From NCBI GenBank assembly GCA_030668505.1, contig DAOUTV010000118.1:1-6185 (forward strand): a stretch of DNA of 6,185 nt, read 5' to 3'. Source of the DNA: Desulfobacterales bacterium. Lineage in GTDB: Bacteria > Desulfobacterota > Desulfobacteria > Desulfobacterales > C00003060. Shown here piece after piece: positions 1 to 6,032 of the stretch (its first letter is position 1; each line of letters begins with the position of its first letter). Both the position numbers and the translations under genes were made by a program. The notes beneath the pieces were generated by a model. The model worked only from the letters and a program-made list of their open reading frames with translations. It did not search any database and was not told the origin of the DNA.

Positions 1-1
1 A

Positions 2-2356
2 TTTGTCAAACGGGTCTGGAAGTGGCGCGAGGAATACGGCGGCCTGATCATCAAACAGTTGAGGCGTCTGGGGGCTTCATGCGATTGGGATCGGGAACGC
101 TTTACCATGGACGAGGGTCTCTCCAAAGCCGTGAGGACAGTATTTGTCAAGCTCTATGAACAAGGCTTAATATATCGGGGTAACTACATAATCAACTGGT
201 GTCCCCGTTGTCGCACAGCCCTGTCGGACTTAGAGGTAGAGCATGAGGACCACAACGGACAACTTTATCACATCAGGTACCCGTTTGAAAAAGGAAATGG
301 TTGGATTGTCTTAGCCACTACACGTCCTGAGACCATGCTGGGGGACACTGCCGTAGCGGTTAATCCAAACGATAAGCGGTATCGCGGACTAGATGGGAAA
401 ACGGTTATACTGCCCCTGATGAACCGAAGAATTCCCATCATTTTTGACGAATATGTGGATATGAAATTTGGGACCGGTGCCCTGAAGATCACGCCTGCCC
501 ATGATCCCAATGACTTTGAAATTGGTCTTCGACATGGCCTTGAGGCCATCAATGTGATTGGCGAAGACGGGCGCATGAATGAACGGGCAGGACGTTTCCA
601 GGAACAGGATCGGTTTGAATGTAGGGAGGGAGTCCTTGACGCCCTCAGGGAGGAAGGCCTTCTGGAAAAGGTGGAGCCCTACCAGCACAGTGTGGGACAT
701 TGCTATCGGTGCCGTACAACCATAGAGCCGTATCTTTCCAAACAGTGGTTTGTTAAGGTAAAGCCCCTGGCAGAAAAGGCATTTGTTGCAGTCGATACAG
801 GTGCTACACGGATCATACCAGATACCTGGACCAAGACATACTTTGAGTGGATAAACAATATCAGGGACTGGTGCATTTCCCGGCAAATATGGTGGGGGCA
901 CCGTATCCCTGCCTGGACGTGTAATAACTGCGATGAGCTGATTGTAGCCATGGACCGTCCCACAGTGTGCCCTGCCTGTGGGGGTAGCACCCTTGTTCAG
1001 GAAACCGACGTTTTGGACACCTGGTTCAGCTCAGCGCTCTGGCCCTTTTCCACCATGGGGTGGCCGGATGACACTAAAGCCCTGACAACGTTTTACCCAA
1101 CATCCGTCCTTGTCACCGGCTTTGACATCCTATTTTTCTGGGTCGCCAGGATGATGATGATGGGACTCCACTTCATGAAGGAGGTCCCTTTCAGGGATGT
1201 CTATATCCATGCCTTGGTCCGGGATGCTGAGGGCAAAAAAATGAGCAAGTCAACAGGGAATGTTATCGATCCCCTGTATGTAATTGACAAGTTTGGCGCA
1301 GATGCCTTCAGGTTCACCTTAGCCTCCCTTGCAGCCCAGGGACGTGACATAAAACTCTCGGAAGATCGCATAGAAGGCTACCGCCACTTCATCAACAAGC
1401 TCTGGAATGCGGCTCGATTTTCTCTGATGCACTTGTCGGACTTCGAGCCTGATGAGTCAGCGCCGGATGCCCGGGATCTATCACTGGCGGACAGTTGGAT
1501 TCTAAGCCGGCTCAACGGAGTAGTCGAAACTGTGACAAAGAAGCTTGACGAGTACAAATTCAACGACGCTGCAAATGCCCTTTACCAGTTTGTGTGGCAT
1601 GAATTCTGTGATTGGTACCTTGAAATAATCAAGCCTGTCCTCTACGGGGCTGTTGCTTCAGCTGATGGGACAACAAAGACTGGTTCTTCCCGGTATATGG
1701 CGACCCGATTTATCCTTTGGTCGACCCTTAACGAAATCCTGCGTCTGCTCCACCCCTTTATTCCATTTGTTACCGAAGAGATCTGGGGTGAGCTACCGGG
1801 CACCGAAGGCTCCATCATGAAGGCGGAATTCCCAACCACCTCTAATGCACGCAACAACCCTGAGGCTGAAGAGGCGATGAAGGTGCTAATAGGAGTAGTA
1901 AGCGGGATACGCAATGTCAGGGGTGAAATGAACGTGCCGCCTTCCTTATTTGTAGAAGTCTCGGTTCACAGCCCGGACAAAGAGGCCCGTGAGTTGCTTG
2001 AGCGACACCGAGACATGATTGTCAAACTGTGCAAGTTGAACAGCCTGCAGGTGACACCACCAGGCCGGCGGCCGGCTTCATCTGCCACATCGGTTTTTGG
2101 CAATTGCACGATATTTGTCTTATTAAAGGGCGTTATAGATTTCGAACTCGAGCAAGGGCGCCTGAACAAGGAAATTGCCAAAATTGCCAGGGAGCTCGAT
2201 GGGATCGTCAAGAAACTGAACAACGAAAATTTTTTGCTGAAGGCTCCACAAGAGGTGGTTCAAAAGGTGCGTCAAAAAGGGGAGCGGCTTGAGGAAAAGA
2301 GAAACAAATTGCAGGAACATTTAGGGAGGGTCAGTGAGCTGGCCCGTAATTCGTGA
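2..2356 (+). CDS. valS: Valyl-tRNA synthetase, C-terminal ~784 residues (5' end outside window)
   Basis: Cytoplasmic class I synthetase that attaches valine to tRNA-Val and hydrolyses mischarged Thr-tRNA. The frame is open from base 2, and family-typical residues (VWKWREEYGG) precede the first possible in-frame start, so the gene is cut by the window edge and not started at 59. About 100 N-terminal residues, including the HIGH motif, are missing. Visible in order (fragment numbering): a CPRC pair at 67-70; the editing (CP1) domain with TTRPETMLGD near 106-115 and GTGALKITPAHDPNDFEIG at 157-175; CYRC at 234-237; WWGHRIPAW near 297-305; a four-cysteine zinc ribbon CNNC/CPAC at 307-326; KMSKS at 413-417 (bases 1238-1252); a helical anticodon-binding domain; and a charged C-terminal coiled coil over the last ~70 residues, which contacts tRNA in ValRS. 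No frameshift or lost catalytic motif is seen. The stop is TGA. The identification is essentially certain. Confidence 0.97.
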   Translation, partial: FVKRVWKWREEYGGLIIKQLRRLGASCDWDRERFTMDEGLSKAVRTVFVKLYEQGLIYRGNYIINWCPRCRTALSDLEVEHEDHNGQLYHIRYPFEKGNGWIVLATTRPETMLGDTAVAVNPNDKRYRGLDGKTVILPLMNRRIPIIFDEYVDMKFGTGALKITPAHDPNDFEIGLRHGLEAINVIGEDGRMNERAGRFQEQDRFECREGVLDALREEGLLEKVEPYQHSVGHCYRCRTTIEPYLSKQWFVKVKPLAEKAFVAVDTGATRIIPDTWTKTYFEWINNIRDWCISRQIWWGHRIPAWTCNNCDELIVAMDRPTVCPACGGSTLVQETDVLDTWFSSALWPFSTMGWPDDTKALTTFYPTSVLVTGFDILFFWVARMMMMGLHFMKEVPFRDVYIHALVRDAEGKKMSKSTGNVIDPLYVIDKFGADAFRFTLASLAAQGRDIKLSEDRIEGYRHFINKLWNAARFSLMHLSDFEPDESAPDARDLSLADSWILSRLNGVVETVTKKLDEYKFNDAANALYQFVWHEFCDWYLEIIKPVLYGAVASADGTTKTGSSRYMATRFILWSTLNEILRLLHPFIPFVTEEIWGELPGTEGSIMKAEFPTTSNARNNPEAEEAMKVLIGVVSGIRNVRGEMNVPPSLFVEVSVHSPDKEARELLERHRDMIVKLCKLNSLQVTPPGRRPASSATSVFGNCTIFVLLKGVIDFELEQGRLNKEIAKIARELDGIVKKLNNENFLLKAPQEVVQKVRQKGERLEEKRNKLQEHLGRVSELARNS

Positions 2357-2363
2357 ATCTTTC

Positions 2364-2396
2364 GATTGATGATTGTCGATTGATGATTGATGATTG
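2364..2396. repeat. Heptamer tandem repeat array, left copy
   Basis: Four full 7-base units (GATTGAT, GATTGTC, GATTGAT, GATTGAT) plus a partial GATTG start seven bases after the valS stop codon. Bases 2371-2396 match the reverse complement of 2567-2592 at 24 of 26 positions, so this array and the one before nadC form the outer inverted repeat of the spacer. Two further heptamers in the opposite orientation (ACAATCA, ACAATGA) follow at 2403-2416 and could pair locally with the end of the array. The function is unknown. Short heptanucleotide tandem repeats occur in spacers of several bacterial groups. Confidence 0.85.
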
Positions 2397-2413
2397 AAAA
2401 AGACAATCAACAA

Positions 2414-2558
2414 TGATGGTTTCGCAAAAAGTCTCCATCCTAGTCATTGCGAGGAGTGCAACGACGAAGCAATCTAATAAATACAAGCAGTTGTCATACT
2501 CGAGATTGCTTCGCTCCGCTCGCAATGACATGTTTTCCCACTTTTTACGAGTTGGTCA
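2414..2558. repeat. Palindromic intergenic element, GTCATTGCGAG core (element A)
   Basis: An imperfect palindrome. The inner stem pairs 2443-2475, which begins GTCATTGCGAG and ends GAAGCAATCT, with 2503-2529, which begins AGATTGCTTCG and ends CTCGCAATGAC. The left side carries six extra bases and the loop is 27 bases. Outer arms are TTCGCAAAAAGTC at 2421-2433 and ACTTTTTACGA at 2540-2550. The same arms bound the different core of the element at 4690-4848. No coding frame with recognisable protein content is present, so it resembles a non-autonomous, MITE- or REP-like dispersed repeat. In RNA the inner stem would fold strongly, but it has no U-tract on either side, so I do not call it a terminator. 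Confidence 0.8.
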
Positions 2559-2593
2559 ACAATCGACAATCAACAATCAACAATCGACAATCA
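2559..2593. repeat. Heptamer tandem repeat array, right copy
   Basis: Five exact-length 7-base units in a row: ACAATCG, ACAATCA, ACAATCA, ACAATCG, ACAATCA. This is the opposite orientation to the array after valS. The array ends only six bases before the nadC ATG, so it makes up the whole region where a ribosome binding site would be expected. Copy number in such arrays is likely to vary between strains, which would change nadC leader length (inference). Confidence 0.87.
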
Positions 2594-2599
2594 GAAACC

Positions 2600-3427
2600 A
2601 TGTTCAAGAATGAAAAAATAATTCGGCTGGCCCTTGAAGAAGACATCGGGTCCGGAGATGTCACAACAGAGGCACTGATCGATCCGGATCATGCGGGGAC
2701 CTGTGATATTCTTGCAAAAGAGTCCCTGGTCTTGGCCGGGCTTCAGGTGGCTCAAGAGGTCTTTACCACCCTTGACCCTTGCATGAGTTTTGAAACCACC
2801 TTTCAAGATGGTGACCGGGTAGAAAGCGGGGGTAAAATCCTGAAGGCCGGGGGCAAACTTCAGGCTTTGCTGATGGGGGAACGGACAGCCCTAAATTTTC
2901 TTCAGCGGCTTTCCGGGATTGCAACCCTTACCCGGCAATATGTGGATCGGGTTGCAGGATCAAACGTGCGGCTGACCGATACCCGTAAGACTATCCCGGG
3001 ATGGCGCAGGCTGGAAAAGTATGCGGTAAAGATCGGGGGGGCCTACAACCATCGTTTTGGGCTTTATGATGGCGTCTTGATCAAAGACAACCACATTGCT
3101 GCGTACGGCGGGATCACCAAGGCAGTTGCCAGGGTTCGGGATAGCCGACCGCATCTCTTGCGGATAGAGGTGGAAGTCTCAGACATGAACCAGGTCAAAG
3201 AATCTCTTGAAAACGACGTTGATATCATTATGCTTGACAACATGGACCTAAAAGATATACATAAAGCTGTCATACTTGTTGACGGCAGGGCCATGGTCGA
3301 GGTCTCGGGAGGAGTTACCCTGGACACTTTGCCTGAAATCGCCAATACCGGCGTTGACATCATTTCCATAGGCGCTCTGACCCACTCGGCAAGGGCGGTG
3401 GACATCAGCATGCGCATAGTTGGCTGA
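2600..3427 (+). CDS. nadC: Nicotinate-nucleotide diphosphorylase (carboxylating) / quinolinate phosphoribosyltransferase
   Basis: Converts quinolinate and phosphoribosyl pyrophosphate to nicotinate mononucleotide, CO2 and pyrophosphate, the third step of de novo NAD synthesis after NadB and NadA. The 275 residues fit the family length. Visible elements: N-terminal LALEEDIGSGDVTTEAL; ER at 95-96 within GERTALNFLQRLSGIAT; DTRKT at 127-131; GGAYNHRFGLYDG at 146-158; KDNH at 162-165; E190; LDNM at 212-215; EVSGG at 234-238; and the C-terminal GVDIISIGALTHSA. Together these give the Arg/Lys/His/Glu/Asp set used to bind quinolinate and PRPP. ATG 2600 is chosen because homology starts there. The frame stays open upstream to 2447, but that stretch is repeat DNA. 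No Shine-Dalgarno sequence precedes the ATG, whose leader is the heptamer array. nadA and nadB are not in the window. The next gene starts 34 bases downstream. Confidence 0.96.
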   Translation: MFKNEKIIRLALEEDIGSGDVTTEALIDPDHAGTCDILAKESLVLAGLQVAQEVFTTLDPCMSFETTFQDGDRVESGGKILKAGGKLQALLMGERTALNFLQRLSGIATLTRQYVDRVAGSNVRLTDTRKTIPGWRRLEKYAVKIGGAYNHRFGLYDGVLIKDNHIAAYGGITKAVARVRDSRPHLLRIEVEVSDMNQVKESLENDVDIIMLDNMDLKDIHKAVILVDGRAMVEVSGGVTLDTLPEIANTGVDIISIGALTHSARAVDISMRIVG

Positions 3428-3448
3428 GAAGAATTTACAACATTTGGT

Positions 3449-3453
3449 GGAGG
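3449..3453 (+). promoter_or_regulatory. Ribosome binding site of the KAS III-like gene
   Basis: GGAGG with eight bases before ATG 3462, inside the purine-rich stretch GGTGGAGGAAGGT (3446-3458). It decides the start. An in-frame TTG at 3420 would overlap the nadC end and add 14 residues unlike KAS III N-termini, whereas translation from 3462 begins with the usual short strand leading into IPSKLVTN. Confidence 0.85.
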
Positions 3454-3461
3454 AAGGTCTC

Positions 3462-4505
3462 ATGAGATTTTGTGCAGTCGAATATGCAATTCCCAGTAAG
3501 CTTGTAACCAATACCGAAATTATTCAGGAGATCATCTCCAAGAGTACACGTTTTTTAACACAGAAGGCTCTCGATTTGCTTGCATTAAAGCTCGACGAGC
3601 TGTTCAAGAAGGCGGTAACCGATGTTCGATATCACAGAGCCAAAAACGAACGCGCTATTCAGTTTGGTATTGAAGCGGGCAAGAAGGCCTTAGAGTCAGC
3701 CAACATGTCTCCAAAGGACATTGATCTGTTGATTTATGTGGGCGTGGGGAGAGGCTATATTGAGCCGGCTACTGCCAATGTTTTTCAGAAAATACTTAAG
3801 CTAAACAAAGCCACATGCTTTGACATATTGGATGCCTGTGCAAGCTGGCTCAGGGCGATTCATGTGGCGCATTCTTTTATCAAGACAGGCATGTACAAGA
3901 ACGTGATGATTTTGAATTGTGAGTTTAACTTTCGGGAGTATGCCAATTTTGAGTTTAAGTCGCTCAAGGATATTGAATTCAATTTTCCGACATTTACGAT
4001 CGGGGAGGCCGCAACTGCCACTATTGTCAGCGATTCACAGGACGATGACGAGTACTACGCCTCCTTTAGGACATGGGGAGACAAGCACACGCTGTGCAAG
4101 ATACCGCTGCCGCATTTCAGGGAGTACAGCGACGGCGAGCTAAGGAATGAAATTGAACCACTCAGGTTCTTCTCTTACGGGGAAAAGATTTTTAGATTTG
4201 TCTTTTCGAGGCTATGCAAGCATTACCGAGAAGACGCCCAACTGAAAAGTTTCAAGCACGAGATCGTTTTCAGCCATGCCGCAAGTGATGCTATGAGCGA
4301 CAAAGTGATCCAATCATGCAAGCTTGGTATAGAGAAGGGTTACAATACTCACAAGCGATTTGGAAACACGGTCTCTGCATCAGTGCCGCTAGCCATGGGT
4401 TTGGCCCTGAAAGAGGGGAAGCTAATGAACAACACCAATGTCCTCATCGGCTTTGGGTCCGCGGGCGTCTCCACAGCGTGGTGCAAGTTCAAGTTTCTAA
4501 AGTAG
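3462..4505 (+). CDS. Divergent 3-oxoacyl-ACP synthase III (FabH)-like protein, thiolase fold
   Basis: Condensing enzyme or acyltransferase of the KAS III superfamily, 347 residues, probably cytoplasmic. The catalytic triad is readable: Cys126 in LDACASW, His272 in VFSHAASD, and Asn302 in RFGNTVSASVPLAMG. The end of the fold is FGSAGVSTAW (331-340), and the N-terminal half has IPSKLVTN (10-17) and the usual helix IEAGKKALESA (70-80) followed by IDLLIYVGVGRGY. It differs from housekeeping FabH. The DEWI..RTGI..R segment is replaced by a longer charged helix (about 27-60) ending AVTDVRYHR, and the HQAN..R motif is reduced to HAASD. Nothing shows whether it takes acetyl-CoA, a longer acyl-CoA or another acyl donor. 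No ACP, FabD/FabG or polyketide gene is nearby, so I give no gene symbol. It is probably co-transcribed with nadC. Its TAG stop lies at the edge of a repeat element, so the C-terminus may have been altered by insertion. Confidence 0.85.
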   Translation: MRFCAVEYAIPSKLVTNTEIIQEIISKSTRFLTQKALDLLALKLDELFKKAVTDVRYHRAKNERAIQFGIEAGKKALESANMSPKDIDLLIYVGVGRGYIEPATANVFQKILKLNKATCFDILDACASWLRAIHVAHSFIKTGMYKNVMILNCEFNFREYANFEFKSLKDIEFNFPTFTIGEAATATIVSDSQDDDEYYASFRTWGDKHTLCKIPLPHFREYSDGELRNEIEPLRFFSYGEKIFRFVFSRLCKHYREDAQLKSFKHEIVFSHAASDAMSDKVIQSCKLGIEKGYNTHKRFGNTVSASVPLAMGLALKEGKLMNNTNVLIGFGSAGVSTAWCKFKFLK

Positions 4506-4683
4506 GGCTCGGCAAAATATAACTTCCCGTTTTTGCATCTCGGCTTCAGGCCCTCTTTGCCCGATCCTCATTCGCAAAATCCGCGAAATAGCCTGCTATT
4601 CCTGTGGTCTTTCTCAATCAGATCGACCAAATCCAACCTAAATCTAAGCGCAAATTCTGCGAACTTATTCTTTGCCGAGCCCT
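4504..4683. repeat. ~180-base dispersed-repeat-like element with 13-base perfect inverted ends
   Basis: AGGGCTCGGCAAA at 4504-4516 is the exact reverse complement of TTTGCCGAGCCCT at 4671-4683. Pairing continues imperfectly inward for nine more bases (4517-4525 with 4662-4670, six of nine). Size and ends fit a miniature inverted-repeat element. The left end overlaps the TAG stop of the KAS III-like gene. On the minus strand an open frame of 37 codons (4681-4568) lies inside, with no recognisable protein similarity. No clear target-site duplication is seen. The call as a mobile or dispersed repeat is inferred from structure only. Confidence 0.65.
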
Positions 4684-4689
4684 TAACTT

Positions 4690-4848
4690 TGATGAATTCG
4701 TAAAAAGTCGTCACTCCGGTGAAAACCGGAGTCCAGAGCCTTTGTAAATAGCTGAATAAACTGGATTCCGGCGCCTGCCCCGGACCACGATCCGGGGTTC
4801 GCCGGAATGACAGAATGAGGTATTTTTCGACTTTTTACGAATGCATCA
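4690..4848. repeat. Palindromic intergenic element, CCGG hairpin core (element B)
   Basis: The outer arms are near-perfect inverted repeats: TGATGAATTCGTAAAAAGTC at 4690-4709 and GACTTTTTACGAATGCATCA at 4829-4848 pair at 19 of 20 positions. Inside lie two hairpins. The first is ACTCCGGT/ACCGGAGT (4713-4720 and 4725-4732), with a GAAA tetraloop. The second is ATTCCGGCG/CGCCGGAAT (4765-4773 and 4800-4808), enclosing CCCCGGA/TCCGGGG (4778-4784 and 4791-4797). It lies between the convergent KAS III-like gene and proC and might slow transcription from either side, but it lacks a canonical terminator U-tract directly after a stem. A short open frame crossing it on the minus strand is a by-product of the repeat. 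Confidence 0.85.
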
Positions 4849-4872
4849 ACTTTGCCTACCCAATGTTTCTTT

Positions 4873-4925
4873 GATTTCGGATAGCTGAATACACATTTCA
4901 GAATCACAACCCAATATCCGAAATC
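4873..4925. repeat. Inverted repeat GATTTCGGATA...TATCCGAAATC downstream of proC
   Basis: Perfect 11-base inverted repeat, 4873-4883 with 4915-4925, around a 31-base loop. The right arm continues as a short direct repeat (ATCCGAAATCCGAAATG). On the minus strand it follows the proC stop by about seven bases, so its transcript would carry this hairpin at the 3' end. No T-run follows in either direction, so its role as a terminator is uncertain, and it may be another dispersed repeat. Confidence 0.6.
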
Positions 4926-4932
4926 CGAAATG

Positions 4933-5787
4933 TTATAGTTGACTTAGCTCCACAGACCTCTGTGCCGCTGCTCGAACAGCCTCCATTAGATGCTCCTTTA
5001 CTTTGTGGCTTTCCAGTACCCCGAGTGCTGCTTCGGTGGTACCGCCTCTGGAGGTTACCTTTTTTTGAAGCGAGGCTGCAGCCTCGCCGGTCTCTTCCAG
5101 AAGCCTTACCGATCCCTTGATAGTCTCAAGGGTTAGCATGAGGGCGTGCGAGGGTCTGAGTCCAAGTCCGGCCCCGGCTTCTACAAGAGACTCTATCACA
5201 TAAAAGACGTAAGCGGGTCCTGAACCGCTGAGGGCAGTCACCGCATCCAGGTCTTCCTCCTCGAATTCAATCACCTTTCCAATGGCCTCCAAAATTGTGC
5301 GTGCCTGGCTTAGATCGGCCTCTTTTGCATAGCGGTTACCGCTCATGCCGGCCATACCGGCCAGGACCAGGGCAGGCGTGTTGGGCATGACACGGACAAT
5401 GGGAAGAAGTCCCTTTGAATTCTCGTCCAGTGGGGCATACAAGTGCCCTTCGATCCTTTTCATGGGAAAACCTGCGGCAATGGAGATGATCAGCTTTACC
5501 CTCTTTATTGTGTGGGGAAAAGTGCCGGCAAGGGCTTGCAGGACCTCATCCATATGCTGGGGCTTAACCGCCAGAATGACAATATCTACCCGGTCAAAAA
5601 GTTCCGCATTCTCTTCAGCGGTATTGATCTTATACGTCTCTTTCAGTTGGCGCAGCCGTGCACCTCGCACATCAGAGGCCCAGATTTGTGCTGATTTACA
5701 CAGACCGGATTTTGTGAGACCATTGATAATGGCTTCTCCCATGTTACCTGCACCAATAAGTCCGATCTTTTTGTCCAGCATTTTCAT
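4933..5787 (-). CDS. proC: Pyrroline-5-carboxylate reductase
   Basis: Catalyses the last step of proline synthesis, reducing 1-pyrroline-5-carboxylate to L-proline with NAD(P)H in the cytoplasm. The 284 residues are near the family's usual ~270. Visible: N-terminal Rossmann motif GAGNMG at 12-17; AVKPQ at 73-77 closing the nucleotide-binding half; RVMPNTPA at 132-139; and the C-terminal dimerisation domain with LSGSGPAY at 186-193 and TSRGGTTEAAL at 245-255, matching the family signature. A slightly longer linker (about 111-130) precedes RVMPNTP. ATG 5787 is chosen because AGGAGGG lies five bases upstream. ATG 5781 (MLDKK) is possible, and an in-frame start at 5811 would precede the ribosome binding site. 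It is transcribed alone in this window, convergent with the KAS III-like gene and divergent from the exported-protein gene. proA and proB are not present. Confidence 0.95.
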   Translation of the reverse strand: MKMLDKKIGLIGAGNMGEAIINGLTKSGLCKSAQIWASDVRGARLRQLKETYKINTAEENAELFDRVDIVILAVKPQHMDEVLQALAGTFPHTIKRVKLIISIAAGFPMKRIEGHLYAPLDENSKGLLPIVRVMPNTPALVLAGMAGMSGNRYAKEADLSQARTILEAIGKVIEFEEEDLDAVTALSGSGPAYVFYVIESLVEAGAGLGLRPSHALMLTLETIKGSVRLLEETGEAAASLQKKVTSRGGTTEAALGVLESHKVKEHLMEAVRAAAQRSVELSQL

Positions 5788-5791
5788 AATG

Positions 5792-5798
5792 CCCTCCT
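5792..5798 (-). promoter_or_regulatory. Ribosome binding site of proC
   Basis: Minus-strand AGGAGGG ends five bases before ATG 5787 and eleven before ATG 5781, favouring the first. It rules out the in-frame start at 5811, which lies upstream of it. Confidence 0.8.
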
Positions 5799-5810
5799 CA
5801 CATACATTCA

Positions 5811-5839
5811 AATTAACGCCACCAGCAGATCTATGTCAA
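5811..5839 (-). promoter_or_regulatory. Candidate sigma70-type promoter for proC
   Basis: On the minus strand a perfect TTGACA (5834-5839) is followed after 17 bases by TTAATT (5811-5816), a poor -10 with three of six consensus bases. A start site near 5804 would leave a leader of about 17 bases that just includes the ribosome binding site. The -35 is convincing but the -10 is weak, so this is tentative. Confidence 0.35.
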
Positions 5840-5857
5840 CGAGCCGGATGAAATTTC

Positions 5858-5885
5858 TTGACTTTTGAGTCGCAACTATTCTAAT
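5858..5885 (+). promoter_or_regulatory. Candidate sigma70-type promoter for the exported-protein gene
   Basis: TTGACT (5858-5863, five of six) and TCTAAT (5880-5885, five of six) are separated by 16 bases, and the region downstream is AT-rich. A start near 5892 would give an untranslated leader of about 140 bases before ATG 6033. A second -10-like TATAAC at 5944-5949 lacks a good -35. This promoter is divergent from the proC candidate, with the two -35 boxes 18 bases apart. Confidence 0.4.
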
Positions 5886-6018
5886 ACTTTTAAATTATTG
5901 TCTTTTAAAACTGAATTTCTAAAGTCGTATCATTTTAGCCTTATATAACAAACCGTTTTGATCGTCGTTTGATCGGTCATGTTTTCAAGAACGAAAATTT
6001 TACCCAAAATCTTCAAAG

Positions 6019-6023
6019 AGAGG
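6019..6023 (+). promoter_or_regulatory. Ribosome binding site of the exported-protein gene
   Basis: AGAGG within AAGAGAGGGG (6016-6025). It is nine bases from ATG 6033 but only three from ATG 6027, so the second ATG is the likelier start. The two starts differ by two residues and do not affect the signal peptide. Confidence 0.6.
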
Positions 6024-6032
6024 GGCATGATA

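Noticed and set aside
389..990. Long minus-strand open frames inside valS
   Set aside because: They are antisense to a coding region with intact ValRS motifs and carry no recognisable domains or ribosome binding sites.
2443..2529. Intrinsic terminator for valS
   Set aside because: The stem is strong but has a long loop and no T-run directly after it, and the same core structure is better explained as a dispersed repeat.
2364..2593. CRISPR-like array
   Set aside because: The 7-base units are directly tandem with no spacers, and the two arrays are in opposite orientation, so this is simple tandem repetition.
2447..2599. In-frame upstream extension of nadC (about 51 extra residues from a TTG at 2447)
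   Set aside because: The extension reads through the palindromic element and the heptamer array, has no resemblance to NadC N-termini, and homology begins at ATG 2600.
4748..4891. Direct repeat ATAGCTGAATA (4748-4758 and 4881-4891) as an insertion footprint
   Set aside because: The copies do not sit at the boundaries of any element and are 11 bases only, so a target-site duplication is not supported.
4683..4907. 74-codon minus-strand open frame as a small gene
   Set aside because: It lies across the palindromic element and hairpin. Its peptide is the translation commonly produced by CCGG-type spacer repeats, and no ribosome binding site or family is seen.
5345..5851. 168-codon plus-strand open frame opposite proC
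   Set aside because: It is the antisense shadow of the well-supported proC gene and shows no protein family features.
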